Below, piece by piece: positions 1-11,400 of a stretch of 64,000 nucleotides of DNA. The DNA lies in contig NZ_CP017181.1 in assembly GCF_001729765.1 (NCBI RefSeq), positions 4,774,001 to 4,838,000 of the forward strand, written 5' to 3'. The translations under genes were made by a program, and so were the position numbers. The number at the start of each line of letters is the position of its first letter. Within the stretch, counting starts at the first letter, position 1. Below the pieces are notes generated by a model. The model made no database searches. It saw only the letters and a program-made list of their open reading frames with translations, and was not told the DNA's origin. The DNA is from Enterobacter kobei. Lineage in GTDB: Bacteria; Pseudomonadota; Gammaproteobacteria; Enterobacterales; Enterobacteriaceae.

Positions 1-191
1 AACAGGTCGAGATCTTTCGGCGAAGCCATCATCACCACATGCGAAATACCGTTGTAAACAAGCGCAACAGGCACTTCTTCCGCCAGCAAATCGGGCGTGG
101 CGTGGGTAATGTGGGGCGGTCTGCGTACCGACAGTTCCACAATGCCTGCAGGCAGTGGCGACGAGTGGGTAGCACGGTTTTGTTTAGACAC
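1..191 (-). CDS. fdhD: FdhD, formate dehydrogenase sulfurtransferase (5' end only)
   Basis: Only the first 63 or so residues are present; the gene runs off the left edge. FdhD transfers sulfur from IscS to the molybdenum cofactor of formate dehydrogenases before cofactor insertion. The reverse strand encodes [20 protein letters not shown] followed by ASPKDLDL, which matches the conserved N-terminal part of FdhD. I place the start at the GTG at 191-189 because AGGA lies about 8 bases upstream and no in-frame ATG occurs before a stop near 270; a TTG at 209 is a weaker alternative. It is divergent from fdoG, the enzyme it matures, as in E. coli. Confidence 0.88.
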   Translation of the reverse strand, partial: MSKQNRATHSSPLPAGIVELSVRRPPHITHATPDLLAEEVPVALVYNGISHVVMMASPKDLDL

Positions 192-353
192 AGCGGTATT
201 CCTGAACAACCACGGAGGTGAGCCTGCTATTGCAGCATAAACAACAGGCCTTACGCATAGTATGGATCAACTTTTCGACAATCATTCTCCTACTCATTTA
301 GAAGGGGTGCAACCCGGCCAGCGCTACACCGCTTTAACATGCAGAAGCAATAG

Positions 354-369
354 CGTGATCTGTATCACA
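354..369. promoter_or_regulatory. Candidate CRP site in the fdhD-fdoG intergenic region
   Basis: The 371-base gap between fdhD and fdoG (192-562) holds one clear signal: CGTGA-N6-TCACA, one mismatch from the CRP consensus TGTGA-N6-TCACA. It lies about 194 bases before the fdoG start and 163 before the fdhD start, so it could act on either gene. AT-rich DNA follows it. I see no convincing sigma-70 hexamer pair. Assignment to CRP is inference from the motif. Confidence 0.5.
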
Positions 370-562
370 CTTTATAATCAACATGGTGATAATACGTTCA
401 CTTTGTATTAACGCCATTAGAACAGGTGTACCGACATTGTGGTATTCTGATGATATCCCTCGGAGAAATGAGGGATTAACGCAAATTTTTTCCTTTGCGG
501 TCATTCTTCAACCGCGAAGTCAAAACTACATATGTAAGCAATGTCGAAACAAGGAGTGACCC

Positions 563-3500
563 ATGCAGGTCAGCAGAAGGCAGTTCTTTAAGATCTGCGC
601 TGGCGGTATGGCAGGCACAACGGCAGCAGCACTGGGCTTTGCGCCCGGCGTCGCGCTGGCGGAAACGCGGCAGTATAAACTGCTGCGCACCCGTGAAACC
701 CGTAATACCTGTACGTACTGCTCTGTCGGTTGCGGGCTGTTAATGTATAGCCTCGGCGACGGTGCTAAAAACGCCAAAGCGTCTATTTTCCATATCGAAG
801 GTGACCCGGATCACCCGGTCAACCGCGGCGCGCTGTGTCCGAAAGGGGCCGGTCTGGTGGACTTTATCCACTCTGAAAGCCGCCTGAAGTTCCCTGAATA
901 TCGTGCGCCTGGCTCCGACAAATGGCAGCAAATCAGCTGGGAAGAGGCGTTTGACCGCATCGCTAAACATATTAAAGAAGACCGTGATGCGAACTTCATT
1001 GAGAAGAACGCCGACGGCGTGACGGTCAACCGCTGGCTCTCCACCGGGATGCTGTGTGCTTCAGCGTCCAGTAATGAAACCGGCTATTTAACCCAGAAAT
1101 TTACGCGCGCACTCGGTATGCTCGCGGTCGACAACCAGGCGCGTGTCTGACACGGACCAACGGTAGCAAGTCTTGCTCCAACATTTGGTCGCGGTGCGAT
1201 GACCAACCACTGGGTCGACATCAAGAACGCCAACCTTATTGTGGTGATGGGCGGTAACGCCGCTGAAGCGCACCCTGTCGGGTTCCGCTGGGCGATGGAA
1301 GCCAAAATCCACAACGGTGCGAAACTGATTGTGATCGATCCCCGCTTCACGCGTACAGCGTCAGTGGCGGATTTCTACACCCCTATTCGTTCAGGTACTG
1401 ACATCACTTTCCTGTCAGGCGTATTGCTGTACCTGATGACCAACGAAAAATACAACCGCGAATACACCGAAGCCTATACCAACGCCAGCCTGATCGTGCG
1501 TGAGGATTACCACTTCGAAGATGGCCTGTTCAGCGGTTACGACGCCGAAAAACGCAAGTACGACAAAACCAGCTGGAACTACGAGCTGGATGAGAAAGGC
1601 TTTGCGAAACGCGATACCACCCTGCAACACCCGCGCTGCGTGTGGAACCTGCTGAAAGAGCACGTCTCCCGCTACACGCCGGAGGTGGTCGAAAACATCT
1701 GTGGTACGCCGAAGGCGGACTTCCTGAAGGTCTGCGAGCTGATCGCCGAAACCAGCGCGAAAGATAAAACCGCGTCGTTCCTCTACGCCCTCGGCTGGAC
1801 GCAACACTCCATCGGTGCGCAGAACATCCGTACCATGGCGATGGTTCAGCTCCTGCTCGGCAACATGGGCATGGCAGGCGGCGGCGTGAACGCCCTGCGC
1901 GGTCACTCCAACATTCAGGGTCTGACCGACCTCGGCCTGCTGTCTCAAAGCCTGACAGGTTATATGAACCTGCCAAGCGAGAAACAAACCGACCTGCAAA
2001 CCTACCTGACGGCCAGCACGCCAAAACCGCTGCTCGAAGGCCAGGTGAACTACTGGGGCAACTATCCGAAGTTCTTCGTCTCGCTGATGAAAGCCTTCTA
2101 CGGCGACAAGGCGACGGCGGAAAACAGCTGGGGCTTTGACTGGCTGCCGAAGTGGGACAAAGGCTACGACGTGCTTCAGTACTTCGAGATGATGCATCAG
2201 GGCCAGGTCAACGGCTATATCTGCCAGGGCTTTAACCCGGTGGCCTCGTTCCCGAACAAGAACAAGGTTGTTGAGTCCCTGTCGAAACTGAAGTTCCTGG
2301 TGACGATTGACCCGCTCAATACTGAAACCTCGACCTTCTGGCAGAACCACGGCGAATCGAACGACGTCGATCCGTCGAAGATTCAGACCGAAGTGTTCCG
2401 TCTGCCATCCACCTGCTTCGCGGAAGAGAACGGGTCTATTGTCAACTCCGGCCGCTGGCTGCAGTGGCACTGGAAAGGTGCGGACGCCCCGGGCATCGCC
2501 ATGAACGACGGCGAGATCCTGGCCGGTATTTTCTTACGCCTGCGCAAGATGTACGCGGCTGAAGGTGGCGCGAACCCGGAACCGGTGTTGAACATGACCT
2601 GGAACTACTCGACGCCTGAAAATCCTGCGCCGGAAGAAGTGGCGATGGAGAGCAACGGCAAGGCACTGGCGGATGTTATCGACCCGGCCACCGGCACCGT
2701 GCTGGCGAAGAAAGGCGATCAGCTCAGTACCTTCGCCCATCTGCGCGATGACGGTACAACGTCAAGCGGCTGTTGGATCTTCGCTGGTAGCTGGACGCCG
2801 AAAGGCAACCAGATGGCCAACCGCGACAACGCCGACCCGTCGGGCCTCGGCAATACGCTGGGCTGGGCGTGGGCGTGGCCGCTTAACCGTCGCATCCTCT
2901 ATAACCGTGCCTCCGCTGACCCGCAGGGCAACCCGTGGGATCCGAAGCGTCAGCTTCTGAAGTGGGACGGCGCGAAATGGGGCGGCGTAGATATTCCGGA
3001 CTACAGCACTGCCGCACCAGGCAGCGATGTCGGACCGTTTATCATGCAGCCTGAAGGGATGGGACGTCTGTTTGCCATTGATAAGATGGCAGAAGGGCCG
3101 TTCCCGGAACACTACGAGCCGTTTGAGACGCCGCTGGGCACTAACCCGCTGCACCCGAACGTGGTCTCTAACCCGGCAGCGCGTATCTTCAAGGGCGACT
3201 TTGAAGCGCTGGGTAAAAAAGACAAGTTCCCGTACGTGGGCACCACCTATCGTCTGACCGAGCACTTCCACTACTGGACCAAGCACGCGCTGCTTAACGC
3301 CATCGCGCAGCCGGAGCAGTTTGTGGAGATCGGCGAGAAGCTGGCGAACAAGCTCGGCATCGCTCATGGCGATACCGTGAAGGTCTCCTCTAACCGCGGC
3401 TACATTAAAGCCAAGGCGGTGGTGACCAAGCGTATTCGCACGCTGAACGTTCATGGTCAGCAGGTGGATACCATCGGTATCCCAATTCACTGGGGTTATG

Positions 3501-3613
3501 AGGGCGTGGCGAAGAAAGGGTTCATTGCGAATACCCTGACGCCGTTCGTCGGTGATGCGAACACGCAGACGCCGGAGTTTAAGGCCTTCCTCGTGAACGT
3601 GGAAAAGGTGTAA
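563..3613 (+). CDS. fdoG: Formate dehydrogenase-O major subunit, selenoprotein
   Basis: Catalytic alpha subunit of the periplasm-facing aerobic formate dehydrogenase; it oxidises formate at a Mo-bis-MGD centre and passes electrons to FdoH. The 1016-residue length equals E. coli FdoG. The N-terminus has a twin-arginine motif (SRRQFFK) ending near ALA-E. A [4Fe-4S] motif CTYCSVGC lies at about residues 50-57. The in-frame TGA at 1148-1150 is codon 196, in the context NQARV-Sec-HGPTV, exactly where the family has selenocysteine, so the gene must be read through it. An AAGGAG Shine-Dalgarno precedes the ATG. First gene of fdoGHI-fdhE. It is the fdo rather than the fdn paralogue because fdhD and fdhE flank it. 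Confidence 0.97.
1148..1190 (+). promoter_or_regulatory. Selenocysteine UGA codon and bacterial SECIS element
   Basis: The TGA at 1148-1150 is followed at once by a short hairpin whose apex is GCA-AGTCT-TGC (about 1167-1177). This corresponds to the SelB-binding stem-loop just 3' of the UGA in E. coli fdnG/fdoG, whose apical loop carries the G and U that SelB contacts. Reading frame and protein similarity continue without break on both sides of the TGA, so it is recoded and not a nonsense mutation. Confidence 0.9.
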
Positions 3614-3625
3614 CGGAGACGACTT

Positions 3626-4528
3626 ATGGCTTATCAATCTCAAGACATTATCCGTCGTTCCGCGACTAACGGTTTCACGCCCGCGCCTCAGGCGCGGGAC
3701 CACCAGCAGGAAGTGGCGAAACTTATCGACGTGACCACCTGTATCGGCTGTAAAGCCTGTCAGGTGGCCTGCTCTGAGTGGAACGATCTGCGTGACGAAG
3801 TGGGTCACAACGTTGGGGTGTACGACAACCCTGCGGACCTGACCGCCAAGTCCTGGACGGTGATGCGTTTCTCGGAAGTGGAGCAGAACGACAAACTGGA
3901 ATGGCTTATCCGCAAAGATGGCTGTATGCACTGCGCGGATCCGGGCTGCCTGAAGGCATGCCCGTCAGAAGGGGCTATCATTCAGTATGCCAACGGCATC
4001 GTCGACTTCCAGTCCGAGCAGTGCATCGGCTGCGGCTACTGCATTGCGGGCTGTCCGTTCGACGTACCGCGCCTGAACCCGGAAGACAACCGCGTCTACA
4101 AATGCACGCTGTGCGTTGACCGCGTCACTGTCGGCCAGGAGCCCGCGTGCGTGAAGACCTGCCCAACCGGCGCTATCCACTTTGGCTCTAAAGAGGATAT
4201 GAAAACGCTGGCGGCAGAGCGCGTGGACGAGCTGAAAACCCGTGGTTACGACAATGCGGGCCTGTACGATCCGGCCGGTGTTGGTGGTACGCATGTGATG
4301 TATGTGCTGCACCATGCCGACAAGCCGAATCTGTATCACGGCCTGCCGGAGAACCCGGAAATCAGCGCCACCGTGAAGTTCTGGAAAGGCATCTGGAAAC
4401 CGCTGGCCGCGGTAGGTTTTGCTGCCACCTTCGCAGCGAGCATCTTCCACTACGTCGGCGTCGGTCCGAACCGTGCGGAAGAGGAAGACGACAACCTGCA
4501 TGAAGAGAAAGACGAGGTGCGCAAATGA
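3626..4528 (+). CDS. fdoH: Formate dehydrogenase-O iron-sulfur subunit
   Basis: Beta subunit that carries electrons from FdoG to the cytochrome b subunit through four [4Fe-4S] clusters. It is 300 residues long, as in E. coli. Ferredoxin-type Cys clusters are visible as [11 protein letters not shown] (about residue 39), [14 protein letters not shown] (about 100), [13 protein letters not shown] (about 133) and CTLCVDRV with CVKTCP (about 153-181). One hydrophobic segment near residues 255-277 ([16 protein letters not shown]) is the single transmembrane anchor, followed by an acidic tail. It starts 12 bases after fdoG with a GGAG site and overlaps fdoI by 4 bases. Confidence 0.97.
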   Translation: MAYQSQDIIRRSATNGFTPAPQARDHQQEVAKLIDVTTCIGCKACQVACSEWNDLRDEVGHNVGVYDNPADLTAKSWTVMRFSEVEQNDKLEWLIRKDGCMHCADPGCLKACPSEGAIIQYANGIVDFQSEQCIGCGYCIAGCPFDVPRLNPEDNRVYKCTLCVDRVTVGQEPACVKTCPTGAIHFGSKEDMKTLAAERVDELKTRGYDNAGLYDPAGVGGTHVMYVLHHADKPNLYHGLPENPEISATVKFWKGIWKPLAAVGFAATFAASIFHYVGVGPNRAEEEDDNLHEEKDEVRK

Positions 4529-5160
4529 GAAAACGTGACACCATCGTGCGCTACACCGCGCCGGAACGCATCAACCACTGGGTCACCGCCTTCTGCTTCA
4601 TGCTGGCGGCGATAAGCGGGCTGGGGTTCTTCTTCCCCTCCTTCAACTGGCTGATGCAGATCATGGGGACACCACAACTGGCGCGTATACTGCACCCGTT
4701 TGTTGGCGTCATCATGTTCGCGTCGTTCATCATCATGTTTTTCCGCTACTGGCACCATAACCTAATCAATCGGGATGATATCTTTTGGGCGAAGAATATT
4801 CGTAAGATCGTCGTCAACGAGGAAGTAGGTGATACCGGGCGTTATAACTTCGGTCAGAAATGCGTATTCTGGGCGGCGATTATCTTCCTGGTCCTGTTGC
4901 TGGTCAGCGGCGTGATCATCTGGCGTCCGTATTTTGCGCCTGCTTTCTCAATCCCGGTGATCCGATTCGCGCTGATGCTGCATTCATTTGCCGCAGTGGC
5001 GCTAATTGTGGTTATCATGGTGCATATTTACGCCGCCCTCTGGGTGAAAGGCACCATTACCGCGATGGTGGAAGGCTGGGTAACCAGTACGTGGGCGAAG
5101 AAACATCACCCGCGCTGGTACCGTGAAGTCCGCCAGAAACAGGAAAAGTCATCTGAATGA
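4525..5160 (+). CDS. fdoI: Formate dehydrogenase-O cytochrome b556 subunit
   Basis: Gamma subunit, an inner-membrane diheme cytochrome b that passes electrons to quinone. It is 211 residues, as in E. coli. Four transmembrane helices are visible (about 18-38, 53-75, 112-134, 150-172). The histidines that bind heme in this family are present: His18 in RINHWVTAF, His57 in ILHPFVGV, and two in MLHSF and [10 protein letters not shown]. The ATGA overlaps with fdoH upstream and fdhE downstream indicate translational coupling. Confidence 0.96.
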   Translation: MRKRDTIVRYTAPERINHWVTAFCFMLAAISGLGFFFPSFNWLMQIMGTPQLARILHPFVGVIMFASFIIMFFRYWHHNLINRDDIFWAKNIRKIVVNEEVGDTGRYNFGQKCVFWAAIIFLVLLLVSGVIIWRPYFAPAFSIPVIRFALMLHSFAAVALIVVIMVHIYAALWVKGTITAMVEGWVTSTWAKKHHPRWYREVRQKQEKSSE

Positions 5161-6086
5161 GTATTCGCATAATCCCGCAAGATGAGCTGGGGTCGAGCGA
5201 GAAACGTACGGCGGAGTATATTCCGCCGTTGTTATTCCCCAGACTCAAGAACCTCTACAACCGCCGCGCAGAGCGTCTGCGCGAGCTGGCAGAGAACAAC
5301 CCGCTGGGCGATTTTCTGCGTTTTGCTGCGCTTGTCGCCCACGCGCAGGAAGTGGTGCTGTACGACCACCCACTGCAAATGGACCTGACTGCGCGCATCA
5401 AAGAAGCCAATGAGCAGGGCAAGCCGCCGCTGGATATTCACGTCCTGCCGCGCGACAAGCACTGGCACAAGCTGCTGCATTCGCTGATTGCCGAGCTGAA
5501 GCCCGAAATGAGCGGTACTGCGCTAGCGGTCATTGAGAACCTGGAAAAAGCGTCCGAACAGGAGCTGGAAGAGATGGCGAGTGCGCTGTTTGCTTCCGAC
5601 TTCTCGCTGGTCAGCAGTGATAAAGCGCCGTTTATCTGGGCGGCACTGTCGCTCTACTGGGCGCAGATGGCAAGCCTGATCCCCGGCAAAGCCCGCGCCG
5701 AGTACGGTGAAGCGCGCCAGTTCTGCCCGGTGTGCGGTTCCATGCCGGTCTCCAGCATGGTACAGATTGGCACCACCCAGGGGCTGCGCTACCTGCACTG
5801 CAACCTGTGCGAAACCGAATGGCACGTCGTGCGCGTGAAGTGCAGCAACTGCGAGCAGACCCGCGATCTCAACTACTGGTCGCTGGAAAATGAAGAAGCG
5901 GCAGTGAAAGCTGAAAGCTGCGGCGACTGTGGGACCTACCTGAAGATTCTGTATCAGGAAAAAGACCCGAAAGTCGAAGCGGTAGCCGACGATCTCGCCT
6001 CGCTGATTCTGGATGCCAAAATGGAGCAGGAGGGCTTCGCCCGCAGCTCAATCAACCCGTTCCTGTTCCCGGGTGAAGGGGAGTAA
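5157..6086 (+). CDS. fdhE: FdhE, formate dehydrogenase maturation protein
   Basis: Cytoplasmic factor needed for assembly of active formate dehydrogenases; it interacts with the catalytic subunits before export. It is 309 residues, as in E. coli. The C-terminal half has four CxxC pairs (FCPVCGS, HCNLCET, CSNCEQ, CGDCGT, about residues 185-270), a rubredoxin-like metal-binding region typical of FdhE. It overlaps fdoI by 4 bases and is the last gene of the operon. Confidence 0.96.
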   Translation: MSIRIIPQDELGSSEKRTAEYIPPLLFPRLKNLYNRRAERLRELAENNPLGDFLRFAALVAHAQEVVLYDHPLQMDLTARIKEANEQGKPPLDIHVLPRDKHWHKLLHSLIAELKPEMSGTALAVIENLEKASEQELEEMASALFASDFSLVSSDKAPFIWAALSLYWAQMASLIPGKARAEYGEARQFCPVCGSMPVSSMVQIGTTQGLRYLHCNLCETEWHVVRVKCSNCEQTRDLNYWSLENEEAAVKAESCGDCGTYLKILYQEKDPKVEAVADDLASLILDAKMEQEGFARSSINPFLFPGEGE

Positions 6087-6100
6087 TCTCCCGTAACCGT

Positions 6101-6125
6101 GCCGGGCGGCGCAAGCTTGCCCGGC
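6101..6125. repeat. REP-like palindrome after fdhE
   Basis: The arms GCCGGGC (6101-6107) and GCCCGGC (6119-6125) enclose an 11-base loop, 15 bases after the fdhE stop. The composition is that of an enterobacterial REP element. There is no T-run, so it is more likely an mRNA-stabilising element than an intrinsic terminator. Confidence 0.6.
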
Positions 6126-6257
6126 CAGTCATACCCGCTTTAATCCGCTTCCGTACTTTCCCCCACTTTCAGATTTTATTTAGCCGCTACGCGTAGAAAA
6201 GTCGCTGTGACTTCGTCACGATCCCTTGCAAGAAAACATTACATTTTGTAAGGGAAA

Positions 6258-7952
6258 ATGTTGAAAAGGGAATTTCGACCAGTCGCAACGAAGCGCACCG
6301 GCTTTTTTATCTGTGCTGTTCTCAGCCTTTCATCGGGTGCCAGCGCCGCACCGGGTGATGAACCGTTTATCCTGCAACAGCAGCGTCAGCAGGCGCTGGA
6401 AACCCAACTGACGCCCCAGGCGCCTGACGTTCGGCTGCAATCTCCGGCAACACGTAACGAAAGCGGCGAATTTGCCGCCGAAACGCCCTGCTTCACCATC
6501 CATGACGTGACGCTGACGGGGCATAACGCCCTCCCGCACTGGGTACCGCTGCAGCGCATCGCGAATCAGTCCGTCGGGAAGTGCCTCGGCGCACGGGGTA
6601 TCAACCACGTGATGAGCCTGCTGCAAAACCGGCTGATCGCCCACGGCTGGACAACCGCACGCGTGCTGGCTCCCGCTCAGGATTTAAAAAGCGGCCATTT
6701 AACACTGGCCGTTATTCCGGGGAAAATACGCCACGTCACATTGACCGATAACAGCCGTCGCGGGTTATGGCTTTACAGCGCCTTCCCGGCACATGACGGT
6801 AATCTGCTCGACCTGCGGGATATCGAGCAGGGTCTGGAGAACCTTCAGCGTCTGCCCACCGTCCAGGTTGAGATGGATATCGTTCCGGCTGAACAGCCGG
6901 GTGAGAGCGATATCGTGATTACCCGCCAGCAGAGCAAATTCTGGCGGCTTGGCCTGTCGCTTGATGATTCTGGCTCGTCGTCAACGGGCCGCTATCAGGG
7001 TGGGCTAACGCTGTCGCTGGATAACCCGCTGGCGCTGAGCGATCTCTTCTGGTTTTCCATTAACCATGACCTTCAAACCGGGCCGGAAAAAGGCAACCAA
7101 AACCTCAGCGCCCACTGGTCTGTTCCCGTGGGCTGGTGGGCATTTTCCGTTACCGGCAGCGATTACCACTATCACCAGACCGTGGCGGGGCTAAACGGCG
7201 ACATTCGGTACAGCGGCAAAAGCCAGAGTCTGGTGGCGCAGGCCAGCCGGGTTCTGCACCGCAGCAGCGCCCAAAAAACCACGTTCACCTGGGACGTGGA
7301 GAGCCGGACAACGAAAAACTACATCAACGACACGGAAGTGGAAGTTCAGCGCCGCCACGTCTCTTCATGGAAGGCCGGGCTTCAGCATCGCCACTATATC
7401 GGCCCCGCCACGGTTGATGCTGGCATCAGCTACCAGCGCGGCACGCGATGGTTTGGCGCCCAGCCAGCCCCCGAAGAAACGTTCGATGAAGCCACCGCGC
7501 TGGGCCGAATTCTTCGCACCAACGCACGCCTGAGCCTGCCGTTCGCACTCAGCACGCAGCACTTGCGTTACGACGTAGCCTGGCAGCGTCAGACCAGCAA
7601 CACGCCGCTCACTTCACAGGATCAGTTCGCCATCGGCGGGCGCTGGACGGTGCGCGGCTTCGACGGCGAACGCACGCTCAACGCCGATCGCGGCTGGCTG
7701 GTTCGAAACGATCTCTCCTGGCAGACCCCGCTTGCCGGAACCGAGCTCTATCTGGCTGCCGACTATGGCGAGGTCGCTGGCAACGGTACGGAATACCTGG
7801 CGGGCAACCATCTTGCGGGTGGCGCGGCGGGCTTGCGCGGTGCGCTCTGGAAAGTGGGATACGACGCCTTCGCGGGCGTGCCGTTCTCCCACCCGGACGG
7901 TTTTAAAACCAGCCCGGCAACCTTCGGCTTCAACCTCAACATGGATTTCTGA
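6258..7952 (+). CDS. cdiB: CdiB/ShlB/FhaC-type outer-membrane transporter
   Basis: TpsB partner of a two-partner secretion system; an Omp85-type 16-strand barrel that exports the CdiA exoprotein. 564 residues. An N-terminal signal peptide ends near residues 29-31 (GASA-APGD). A Gln-rich helix and linker (about 38-70) follow, as in FhaC. POTRA domains occupy about 75-225 (first strand [14 protein letters not shown]). The barrel contains the family motif VRGFDGERT (about residue 470) and ends in the aromatic C-terminal strand [14 protein letters not shown] lies a few bases before the ATG. First gene of the cdiB-cdiC-cdiA block; no such genes occur between fdhE and fabY in E. coli K-12. Confidence 0.93.
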   Translation: MLKREFRPVATKRTGFFICAVLSLSSGASAAPGDEPFILQQQRQQALETQLTPQAPDVRLQSPATRNESGEFAAETPCFTIHDVTLTGHNALPHWVPLQRIANQSVGKCLGARGINHVMSLLQNRLIAHGWTTARVLAPAQDLKSGHLTLAVIPGKIRHVTLTDNSRRGLWLYSAFPAHDGNLLDLRDIEQGLENLQRLPTVQVEMDIVPAEQPGESDIVITRQQSKFWRLGLSLDDSGSSSTGRYQGGLTLSLDNPLALSDLFWFSINHDLQTGPEKGNQNLSAHWSVPVGWWAFSVTGSDYHYHQTVAGLNGDIRYSGKSQSLVAQASRVLHRSSAQKTTFTWDVESRTTKNYINDTEVEVQRRHVSSWKAGLQHRHYIGPATVDAGISYQRGTRWFGAQPAPEETFDEATALGRILRTNARLSLPFALSTQHLRYDVAWQRQTSNTPLTSQDQFAIGGRWTVRGFDGERTLNADRGWLVRNDLSWQTPLAGTELYLAADYGEVAGNGTEYLAGNHLAGGAAGLRGALWKVGYDAFAGVPFSHPDGFKTSPATFGFNLNMDF

Positions 7953-7954
7953 GT

Positions 7955-8473
7955 ATGCGCTATGGCGAATTGACGGTTCATTGTCCGCAGCTCGAGGACG
8001 TCGCGCTAAGTGAAGCCGAAGTGCTGGGCGCGTCGGTCTGGCTCTGGATGCATTCCCTCAACCACCGTGACGCGCCGCTGCACGTCCTGCCCGTGGTGCT
8101 CTTGCCCATCATTAAACGCCAGCAGTACGTGCTGATAGAGGAGAAAGGACGCCCGATCTTTTTCCTGAGCTGGGCATGGATGAGCGAAGAAGCCGAACGC
8201 CGCTATCTCACCCAGGAGACGGTCGTCCTGCCGGAAGAAGACTGGTGTAACGGCGATCGGATGTGGTTTCGCGATTTTATTGCCCCCTTTGGGCACGCGG
8301 AAGCCCTGTTTCGCCTGGTACGCGAGGAGATTTTTCCGCATCACGTTGCGCGCTTTCTGTGGCATCGCGGCAATGAGAAAGGCCGTCGTATCAAAACGTT
8401 TTATGGCAGGCAGGTCACGCGCGAAGCGCTGCTGAACTGGAAACACACGCACCCGCTGCACGGACAAAAATAA
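7955..8473 (+). CDS. cdiC: HlyC-type toxin-activating lysine acyltransferase (CdiC)
   Basis: 172 residues. It matches the RTX-toxin acyltransferase family (HlyC), which moves an acyl chain from acyl-ACP to lysines of a protoxin in the cytoplasm. Visible family features are WLWMHSLNH with the likely catalytic His (about residue 36), FFLSWAWMSEEAE (about 67-79), and GDRMWFRDFIAPFG (about 100-113), which carries the conserved Asp and the invariant IAPFG block. It starts 2 bases after cdiB and ends 13 bases before cdiA, so the three are co-transcribed. A gene in this position marks the cdiBCAI type of CDI locus. That CdiA is its substrate is inference from position. Confidence 0.85.
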   Translation: MRYGELTVHCPQLEDVALSEAEVLGASVWLWMHSLNHRDAPLHVLPVVLLPIIKRQQYVLIEEKGRPIFFLSWAWMSEEAERRYLTQETVVLPEEDWCNGDRMWFRDFIAPFGHAEALFRLVREEIFPHHVARFLWHRGNEKGRRIKTFYGRQVTREALLNWKHTHPLHGQK

Positions 8474-8486
8474 AAAGGATTTCACC

Positions 8487-11400
8487 ATGAATAAACGTCT
8501 GTACCGTATCGTCTTTAATAAAGCCCGCGGCATGCTGATGGTCGTTTCCGAGCTGGCGCGCGGCTGTTCGGGCGGATCGTCTTCCTCCGGGATCGGGCAC
8601 GCGCTTCAGCGTCTTGTCTGTCGCGTCGGCGCACTCAGCCTTGCGCTGTGGCTGGCCTCTGGTGCCGTCACGGTGCAGGCCGCCGGGATTGTGGCGGACG
8701 CCTCCGCGCCCGGTAAACAGCAGCCCACCGTGATCAGCACCGCTAACGGCACGACGCAGGTGAATATCCAGACCCCGTCTGCAGGCGGCGTGTCCCGCAA
8801 CACCTACAGTCAGTTCGACGTTGGCCGGGACGGGGCCATCCTCAATAACGCCCATAAAAATACCTCAACCGAACTCGGCGGAATGGTGACCGCCAACCCG
8901 TGGCTGGCGAAAGGCGAGGCTAAAGTCATCCTCAACGAGGTGAACGCACGCAACCCGAGCCAGCTCAACGGCTACATTGAGGTGGCTGGACAAAAGGCCG
9001 ACGTGATCATTGCCAGCCCGTCGGGCATTACCTGTGACGGCTGCGGCTTTATCAACGCCGGGCGCGCCACGCTGACGACCGGTACCGCGCAGATGCAGGA
9101 TGGCCGGATAACCGGGTATCAGGTGGAGCGCGGTGAGATTACCGTGAACGGCAACGGGCTGGATACCTCCGGGCAGGCGCACACCGATATCATCGCCCGG
9201 GCGGTTCAGGTGAATGCGGCGATTCACGCGCAGGATTTACGCGTCACTACCGGGCGCAACACGGTGGATGCGGCGCATGAAAAGGTGACCGCCCTTGCGG
9301 ATAACGGTGCGGCAAAACCCGTCATGGCGCTGGATGTCTCCCAGGTCGGCGGCATGTACGCCGGGAAAATCCGTCTGATCGGGACGGAAAAAGGCGTCGG
9401 CGTGCGCAACGCGGGCAATATCGGCGCGGAAGCAGGGACGGTCACCCTCTCCGCCGACGGGCGTATTGAGAATAGCGGCACGGTCTGGTCTTCCGCTGAC
9501 GTCGCCCTTTCTGGCACCGACGCCATACAAAACAGCGGCTCCCTCGCTGCACAGCGCAACGTCAGCCTGACGGGCAAAACGATTGCCAGCACCGGCACGC
9601 TGGCGGCAGGCGTGCAGCCCGATGGCACCACAGGCCGCGACGGCGATCTGACGCTCAACGCCAGCGGCAAACTTGAGATGCATGGACTGAATGTGGCGGG
9701 TGGCAACATCAGGTCCACGGGACAGGGGTTGGATGCATCAGGCAGCGTGACGCAGGCCAACGCCATTACCCTTAACGCCGGACAAGGCGACCTCAGCACC
9801 GCCGGTGCGGAAGTCATCGCGAATGACACACTCAGCGCCACGGCAACCGGCACGCTGGATAACAGCAGCGGCCTGCTCGCCGCCGACCAGCTCACGCTCA
9901 CGGCAAAACGCCTGCAAAATCAGAAAGGCCAGATAAGCCAGAGCGGCACGCGGGGTCTGACGCTGAACCATCAGGACGGCATTGATAACCGCGAAGGCAT
10001 GATTGCCGCCAACGCCACGGTAAGCGTCAACGCCGCGTCGCGCTAACCAGCCGCAACGCGCTGGCTAACGTCGGCGGGACAATTGCCGCCCACGATAAAC
10101 TGACGCTCGACAGCGCCGGGTTGAACAACGACGAAGGGTTAATTCAGTCCGGGGCGGACATGATCGTCGACACTCACGGGAACCGCCTGTCAAACAACAC
10201 GACCCTGACGACCGGCGGCATCGTCAGCTTTGGCACCCTGAACGTCAACGCCGGCAGCATCAGCAATCAGCACGGCATGCTGGCCAGCGCGAAAGAAACC
10301 GTCGTAACGGCCGCGGACGTGGACAACCGCAACGGTACCCTGAGCGCCACAGGTTCGCTGAATCTGCATGTGGGGTCGCTGGAAAATACGCAAGGCACAC
10401 TGGTATCCGGTGAAGATGCGCGGATAGACGCCTCCCGGATCGCCAACCAGAAAGGGATGATTGTCGCCCAGGGCAATCTTGCCGTCACGGCACAGCGTCT
10501 GGACAACGACAGCAGCGGGCTGGTCCAGAGCGGAGGGGATCTCACGCTGGCCGTTGACGGTATCAGCAACCGCAACAGCGGGGACACGGGCGGCATCGTT
10601 AGCCAGGGAAACCTGAGCATAACCACGACCGATCTGCAAAATGATGCGGGCGTACTTCTCGCCGAAAAACGGGCCACGCTGGACGCCGCGCGCTTTAGCA
10701 ACATCGCCGGGACGCTGTATGCCCTGGATACGCTGACGCTTGCCACGCGCAGCGATACCGACAACCGTCAGGGGGTCATTCAGGGAAGCGGGCTCGTTCT
10801 TGATACGCACGGCTGGCAGCTGGATAACCGCGAGGGGATGATTTACAGCCTGGCGGACATGCAGCTCGCCACCGCCGCGCTGAACAACCAGAACGGCACG
10901 CTGGGCGCAAAAGGGGAGTTCACGCTGCGGGCCACCTCGCTGGATAACCGTTCCGGCGGGCGTCTGGTGGGTGAGCAGCAGATGACCCTCAACCTCAATC
11001 GTCTTGATAACCAGGACGGGCAGATCCAGTCTCTCGGTGAACTGGCGGTGAACGCCGTAACGGGGGCGATCGACAACACGCTGGGCCTGATACCCAGTGG
11101 CGCAACGGTGACGCTCAACGCGGCCTCGCTGATCAATCGCAATACGCAGGCTGAAGATAAGGGTATTGAAGGGCTGGATGTGAAAATCAACAGCCAGCAG
11201 TTCGATAACACTCTGGGAACAACGCGGGCAGGCAATACGTTATCGATCGCCAATTCCGGAACCCTGGATAACACGCAGGGTGAGCTGTCCGCCGAGGGGG
11301 CGCTGTCGCTGAGCGGCGCGGCTTTGCGGCTTCTCAACGCTGACGGGGTCGTTATTGGCGGGGAGAACGTCACGCTTGAAGCCGACGCGCTAACCGGAGA

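Noticed and set aside
1199..3613. Separate gene starting at the ATG 1199 after a stop at 1148
   Set aside because: It is the rest of fdoG; the TGA is the conserved selenocysteine codon, followed by a SECIS hairpin.
2762..3931. Long open frames antisense to fdoG (also 1415-2470)
   Set aside because: Shadows of fdoG/fdoH; the sense strand proteins are certain.
10030..10060. Programmed ribosomal frameshift in cdiA
   Set aside because: The junction has no slippery heptamer or downstream structure that I can see; a simple one-base loss is more likely.
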